Source: Prevotellaceae bacterium
Lineage (GTDB): Bacteria > Bacteroidota > Bacteroidia > Bacteroidales > Bacteroidaceae
Length of the DNA stretch: 64,000 nt
Assembly (NCBI GenBank): GCA_015257125.1
Contig: JABZKU010000001.1
Span: 83,625 to 147,624 of the forward strand
Direction: 5' to 3'
Every line of letters starts with the position of its first letter. The stretch's first letter is position 1. The notes beneath the pieces are model-generated. The model was given only the letters and a program-made list of their open reading frames with translations. It searched no databases and was not told the origin of the DNA. This document shows, piece by piece, positions 61,001-64,000 of this stretch. The position numbers were made by a program, and so were the translations under genes.

Positions 61001-61396
61001 GATCGTAACGCTGCTCAAGTTCTCGCTAACGACCATGTAACGATGGAAACCCTCTACGGTGTGACCACGATCTATGTGGCTAACGAAGCTGAGTGGACGA
61101 CGAACCTCAATGGTGACAACATCGCTACGACGAAGCTCGTTATGAACTACGGCGACCGCGGTCTCCACATGACCGGTGGTACTCCCAGTGCTGCTGCTCC
61201 TATCGCAGGCTTCACGGCTTATGATGTAAATCATCTGCCCTCGTTCACTTACACCACGCAGCAGAAGGCGTTCAAGGATTACCAAGTACGCGTACCGGTT
61301 AAGGTAGGTTACTCTTGGGGTACTTTCAATGATCACATCACTGTGACCATCAAGGGTACGCTCAACAACGACACGAACAACACGCGTCGCAAGTAA
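58088..61396 (+). CDS. Giant coiled-coil surface lipoprotein, S-layer-like
   Basis: The 1102-residue protein has a signal peptide with Cys at 21 and 26 (APACSFVSCKDYDDD), matching the start of Bacteroides S-layer-like surface proteins (BT1927 type, from memory). Residues about 30-320 form a long coiled coil with Lys/Ala/Glu heptads and small repeats (YAKKSDLDA, YAKKADLDA; AIGENKT twice). Residues 330-1102 are beta-rich domains. Codon use is extreme (Lys AAG, Ala GCT, Leu CTC, Thr ACG) and unlike neighbours, the sign of very high expression. It may coat the cell surface. It has a strong promoter, a long leader and a terminator after it. Confidence 0.82.
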   Translation: MNKKIINGALLGLLVVAAPACSFVSCKDYDDDFASIRKEINADKADLVAVKNDLNGQITTLKGQLEAANKKAAEIEAKLADYAKKSDLDAYAKKADLDATNATVQAQATQLQNALANIAALETKVTKLEEAKATLQTLIDGKVDKKEFNDTVADILSKIKAVQGNVDALEKACNEKAENLVKADKALSDRIDAQKTAIEKFEERLKAVETKNFLSAEQIEALKKIATLEQGVADNKKAAADNKTAIGENKTAIGENKTKITNLQTALDQVNVDLGKVKEELAKRPTKEEVEALIDAKVNPLKDQIAKINERLNFLQYNLLVGLELIPDSYYRGIEAIESNQFAYNTWTVNKLVNGVVDYQVNPTQATATKLTSRYAEAVYHLNPAGAKIDTAAANFTYLPIDRAYRATNSAAVITVKKATVENGLLKLVLDIKGATKDIDVNKEVTTAALQYKAPGETPRIITSAYDAIYTNEFSKLQLFDLDKQLVAGVNKNSTTSGWDINNEGDSLAIAKKVRTNGVQKDGTTIAMDQNAAEAVSRLTKNGFHYEYHLVKTDANDKSFEAFTLDSKTGLIKSKYDEKKPFVNVGKTATVRVTLVQGKDEVATLGFFTVHISQKDAVIKEFTSKNELKFTCDNKENAADKYEAKVVDLAAELKAKAELEANAWEFVKTGGELTQYTFDNNVAKQAAKKLGKVTLSADGKNLVWDNITKEQVATLRPGASVATYVKVQKKSDPNVRFYVKLTYNPASEQAAPVATFAGERISNDWFKNNIRTDEKELRMHFYIEPNNTQFNRFDKFMYSINESYKNGTVKIAPLAGYSQAVLTSVHSGWRFVTPKETVVPGNDGKQYTLKVSQNGLELLANNVVIAKITNDQEGTIELLNNPTTQVLLNNAGHKQLKALETLTARVGYVTTVCAEGNVKTLTTKGENEFDVKFLRPLDLNFDGAVEFLDANIGTTTKTLDFTNIVKFTDWRDRNAAQVLANDHVTMETLYGVTTIYVANEAEWTTNLNGDNIATTKLVMNYGDRGLHMTGGTPSAAAPIAGFTAYDVNHLPSFTYTTQQKAFKDYQVRVPVKVGYSWGTFNDHITVTIKGTLNNDTNNTRRK

Positions 61397-61429
61397 TCTC
61401 TCGATTACAAGACGTAATGAATAATGCGA

Positions 61430-61470
61430 AGAGCAGTGCAGGCTTGCCTGCCTGCTCTTTGCTTTTTATT
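61430..61470 (+). terminator. Terminator or attenuator after the S-layer-like gene
   Basis: AGAGCAG-TG-CAGGC pairs with GCCTG-C-CTGCTCT around a TT loop, followed by TTGCTTTTTATT. It lies between the surface protein and a small lipoprotein gene whose start is 14 bp later, so some transcription may read through. Confidence 0.75.
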
Positions 61471-61483
61471 GAAGGACATGAAT

Positions 61484-62077
61484 ATGAAACAATTCCTTTC
61501 TTTGGCCCTCTTGGGCGTGGGAATGCTCTTTGCAGCATGCACCGGTTGCAAGTCTGATAAACAACAAGGACCGCAACCGACGGAATTTGAACAGAGCATG
61601 ACCAAAAAAGATACTGCCGACGTGCAGAAGACTGTCGCGCAGTTCTTTGGTTTCTTGAAAAACAAGAAGTACTACGATGCAGCGCAAATGCTCTACATTC
61701 GCCCCACGGGGGAGGGTAGTGAAATGCAACTGCTGTCGAATAAAGAAATGGATGACTACGTCGGCTTCTGGAAGAATTTCGATTTCGATTCCTACAGCAT
61801 CGACTATGTCAAGTTTTTTTCAGCCGAAAACAACGAAGTGGCTTGTAATGTTGTACTCATGAAAGGGCAGAACGGTGCTCCCGATGCGACAACAAAGATG
61901 TTCTTCACTCCCGTTTTTCGCAATGGAAAGTGGCATTTGATTCTCACTGACAGTCGTCACGGTGAAACGACGGTGACGCAAGACGGTCAGACGGAGTCAA
62001 AGGAACTCTACGAACGCCGCGATTCGCTGAAAGAAGTGTATCGCGAAAGCGATGCAGCGAAGGAAGCCAAGAAATAA
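61484..62077 (+). CDS. Small lipoprotein with NTF2-like domain (DUF4878-like)
   Basis: The 197-residue lipoprotein has a lipobox LGVGMLFAACTG (Cys about residue 18) and a domain of about 120 residues (ADVQKTVAQFFGFLKNKKYYDAAQML, then strands ending GKWHLILTD) resembling NTF2/DUF4878-type folds, followed by a charged helical tail. I prefer this ATG because a Shine-Dalgarno-like GAAGGA lies 7 bp before it; an alternative ATG lies two codons upstream. It follows the S-layer-like gene and may be read through its terminator. Function unknown. Confidence 0.78.
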   Translation: MKQFLSLALLGVGMLFAACTGCKSDKQQGPQPTEFEQSMTKKDTADVQKTVAQFFGFLKNKKYYDAAQMLYIRPTGEGSEMQLLSNKEMDDYVGFWKNFDFDSYSIDYVKFFSAENNEVACNVVLMKGQNGAPDATTKMFFTPVFRNGKWHLILTDSRHGETTVTQDGQTESKELYERRDSLKEVYRESDAAKEAKK

Positions 62078-62100
62078 CTTCCGGATACAGACTTTGATTT

Positions 62101-62128
62101 GCTCCAATTTGCCATGGCAGATTGGAGC
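62101..62128 (+). terminator. Hairpin after the small lipoprotein gene
   Basis: GCTCCAAT-T-TGCCA pairs with TGGCA-G-ATTGGAGC. The U run behind it (AAATGGTCTTTT) is weak and delayed, so termination is likely but not certain. Confidence 0.6.
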
Positions 62129-62175
62129 AAATGGTCTTTTATGGCCTAACGTGCGGAGGTTCAAAACCGAATTCG

Positions 62176-62183
62176 TAACTTTG
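62176..62183 (+). promoter_or_regulatory. -7 promoter box of the exporter gene
   Basis: TAACTTTG lies 26 bp before the start codon; a -33 element is not clear. Confidence 0.5.
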
Positions 62184-62209
62184 CCAATGCACGACAACCA
62201 GTTTAGTTT

Positions 62210-63562
62210 ATGGCAGATAGTACAATAAAAAATCATCCCCGACATTTACACCGAAAACTCAATATCATAGTAAAAGTCGGCATACTGTTGATGGAAAGTG
62301 CCGGAGACAGTAACCGCATCGTTCGCAACATGCGTCGAGTGGCGGCTTTTCTGGGCTTAGACAATGACAACTTACACATCGATATTCTTTATGGTACAGT
62401 CAAGGTGAGCTATTGTGACGAGTCGCACTCGTTCAGTCGTTTTGCTCACTCAGACAAGTATACAATTAACATGAAAGTCTTGGCCGATGTGAGTCAACTT
62501 TCGTGGAAAGCGATTCGGGAGGATGAGTCCATCAAGTCTTTTGAGCGTAAATTAGACGATCCGACCTTGGTGAAACCGGACTACCCGGTATGGATGGTCA
62601 TTCTCGGGGCAGCCATGGGCAGTGGTGGGTTCTCGGTATTGTTCGGCGGCGATTGGCCTTCTTTCATTCCGGCGGCGATTTCCGGTTTCGTGGGCTTCTC
62701 GGTGCGCTACTTCTTGTTGTCCAACCGCTTCAATTTCTATATGGTCACCGCGCTCACGGCCTTTCTCGCGACGCTGACGGCTTGGCTCATGTTCCTCATT
62801 TTGCCGGAAGGCTTCACACAATGTCCTTATCACTCCTTCCTCTGTTGTGCGCTCTTTCTTGTGCCCGGGGTGGCCCTGATCAACTTCCTTGACGACATGC
62901 TCGACAATTATTTGTTGGTCGGCTTGGCTCGATTGGGTAATGCGGCTTTGCAGATCGCGTCGATGACTTTCGGCATCGTTTTGGCCGTTAGTGTCTGCGG
63001 GGTGACCAATTTCTTGGGTAACCTGAGCATGCAACCCATCATTTCCTATTGGGAAGCGGCGGTGGTGACCGGTATTTCGGCCACGGGCTTTGGAATGATC
63101 TTCAATGTGCCGCGCCGCTCTTTGCCGATTGTCGCCTTATTAGGTTTTCTCGGGATGTGTCTGCGTAATTTCATTGCATTCGACCTCGGTCAAGGGCTCA
63201 TTTTGGGTTCTTTGGCCGGTGCGACACTCATTTCTTTGTTGGCAGTGCGCTTTGTACACGCGGCGAGAAGTCCGAATCACGTCCTAACGATTCCCGGGGT
63301 GATTCCGATGGTACCGGGAATATTGATGTATCGCGGCATTTTTGGTTTCGTGCATCTCGGAACCGACGTCGCAGAGTTCATGGCGGCTTTCAGCAACTTG
63401 CTCAATGCGGGGCTGATTGTCCTGTGTCTTTCGATAGGAGTAGCCACACCGAATATCTTTGTTCGCCGTTGGATTGCAAAAAGACGCCGAGAAGAGCTCA
63501 ATGCGCTTGTTGCCGAACGACGGAAACGAGGAAAATTCGTCGCTTTGGCCGATTTTGATTGA
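62210..63562 (+). CDS. ThrE-type threonine/serine exporter
   Basis: The 450-residue protein has an N-terminal DUF1212-like cytoplasmic region (about 10-125) with GILLMESAGDSNRIVRNM, then ten hydrophobic segments of the ThrE fold; the second half resembles the DUF3815 part. The fusion of both halves in one chain is the usual ThrE form. It should export threonine or serine using the proton gradient. A -7 box lies upstream and a terminator downstream, so it is transcribed alone, just before the rRNA operon. Confidence 0.9.
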   Translation: MADSTIKNHPRHLHRKLNIIVKVGILLMESAGDSNRIVRNMRRVAAFLGLDNDNLHIDILYGTVKVSYCDESHSFSRFAHSDKYTINMKVLADVSQLSWKAIREDESIKSFERKLDDPTLVKPDYPVWMVILGAAMGSGGFSVLFGGDWPSFIPAAISGFVGFSVRYFLLSNRFNFYMVTALTAFLATLTAWLMFLILPEGFTQCPYHSFLCCALFLVPGVALINFLDDMLDNYLLVGLARLGNAALQIASMTFGIVLAVSVCGVTNFLGNLSMQPIISYWEAAVVTGISATGFGMIFNVPRRSLPIVALLGFLGMCLRNFIAFDLGQGLILGSLAGATLISLLAVRFVHAARSPNHVLTIPGVIPMVPGILMYRGIFGFVHLGTDVAEFMAAFSNLLNAGLIVLCLSIGVATPNIFVRRWIAKRRREELNALVAERRKRGKFVALADFD

Positions 63563-63571
63563 TTTTTTGCC

Positions 63572-63618
63572 TGTGGGACGTGCTTATCGCTGAGAAGCAC
63601 GTCCCACATTCCTTTTGC
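63572..63618 (+). terminator. Terminator after the exporter gene
   Basis: TGTGGGACGTGCTT pairs perfectly with AAGCACGTCCCACA over 14 bp, followed by TTCCTTTT. It shields the rRNA promoter from upstream transcription. Confidence 0.85.
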
Positions 63619-63710
63619 GAATAATCGCCCAGAATATGTGTTTCTGCAAAGTGATGAGTTTGCAAAATCACTACATTGGAGAAAAAGTTGAGGATTTTTC
63701 CTCGAAACGC

Positions 63711-63741
63711 TTGGAGCTTTGAAAGAAACACCGTACTTTTG
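63711..63741 (+). promoter_or_regulatory. rRNA operon promoter
   Basis: A -33 TTG (63711-63713), a 20-bp spacer and a -7 box TACTTTTG (63734-63741) lie about 230 bp before the 16S gene. The leader holds two palindromic stems: GCATCTACTTAAGTAGGTGC at 63848-63867 and TCTCTTTAAGAGA at 63883-63895. The AT-rich region before the promoter may act as an UP-like element. Confidence 0.75.
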
Positions 63742-63970
63742 CACTCGCAATCGGGAAGCAACGCTAATCGCAACGCTGAACAACAAGATTGCAGCGATAA
63801 TTGACTTACTTACATAAACGAATCAAGGAAGATATAAGAACAACGAAGCATCTACTTAAGTAGGTGCTCGGGTAATGAATAGTCTCTTTAAGAGATTGTT
63901 TTTGCTAACGTCAATCTACGATTCAATGGATACGACATTCTGAATCAGAAAACAAACAAATATCATATTT

Positions 63971-64000
63971 ACAATGAAGAGTTTGATCCTGGCTCAGGAT
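63971..64000 (+). rRNA. rrs: 16S ribosomal RNA, 5' end only
   Basis: The window ends with the first ~30 bases of 16S rRNA: the universal start AGAGTTTGATCCTGGCTCAG, preceded by ACAATGA as in Bacteroidales. The rest of the operon lies beyond the window. The exact first base is uncertain by a few nucleotides. Confidence 0.97.

Noticed and set aside
58085..61336. Very long open frame (about 1083 codons) on the minus strand opposite the S-layer-like gene
   Set aside because: The sense gene almost never uses TTA, CTA or TCA, so the antisense frame has no stops. The antisense translation has no motif or protein-like composition. It is a by-product of codon bias.

Overview
The window looks like a chromosome segment of a Bacteroidota bacterium, most likely order Bacteroidales (Prevotella/Bacteroides-like), with roughly 50-55 percent GC by eye. 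The evidence is: many promoters of the Bacteroidota type (TTG or TTTG, about 20 bp, then TAnnTTTG); few Shine-Dalgarno sequences; a TonB-dependent receptor next to a DUF4374-like lipoprotein; a giant coiled-coil surface lipoprotein with the FVSCKDYDDD start seen in Bacteroides S-layer-like proteins; an AMP nucleosidase/holA pair; a DUF4421 protein; and the first bases of a 16S rRNA gene in Bacteroidales style at the right edge. I see no phage, IS element, tRNA or CRISPR array.

Layout. 0-7 kb: an outer-membrane protein, a membrane protein/winged-helix regulator pair under a palindromic operator, a nitroreductase, dnaX, a SlyD-like isomerase with a metal-binding tail, aroC, then a promoter-terminator unit without a gene (candidate small RNA). 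7.5-15.7 kb: minus-strand genes for a nuclease-fold hydrolase, rlmH, a zinc-ribbon coiled-coil protein, a Nif3-like protein and two tandem GH27 alpha-galactosidases. 15.7-20.4 kb: AMP nucleosidase and holA between two long gene-poor stretches; the first carries a palindromic repeat element, the second is AT-rich with two DnaA-box-like sites. 20.4-23.4 kb: a HTH regulator, an HsdR-N nuclease-like protein, a SemiSWEET transporter, an FKBP isomerase and a DUF421 protein.

23.5-27.5 kb: a complete-looking trp attenuator (promoter, 20-codon leader peptide with two adjacent Trp codons, competing RNA pairings, terminator) ahead of trpB and a trpG/pabA-type amidotransferase, then a YfcE-like phosphodiesterase and a Cof-type HAD phosphatase. 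27.8-31 kb: minus-strand HAD phosphatase, DNA glycosylase, alpha/beta hydrolase and small lipoprotein. 31-43 kb: LOG-family protein, mutY, an acetyltransferase, a peroxide-defence pair (glutathione peroxidase and OhrR-like MarR regulator), recQ, glnS, a TPR protein and a GH20 hexosaminidase. 43-50 kb: minus-strand DUF4374-like lipoprotein with TonB receptor, and fmt-aguA-aguB (agmatine to putrescine). 50-54 kb: tig, clpP, clpX, followed by the second copy of the repeat element. 54.7-63.6 kb: 5'-nucleotidase-like protein, DUF4421 protein, the giant S-layer-like lipoprotein, a small lipoprotein and a ThrE-type exporter. The rRNA operon promoter and the 16S start close the window.

The strongest non-routine signals are the trp leader-peptide attenuator, a two-copy palindromic repeat family with conserved internal spacing, an operator palindrome inside a promoter spacer, an orphan small-RNA unit, the AT-rich gene-free region and the S-layer-like gene. 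All calls rest on reading the sequence; no database search was run.
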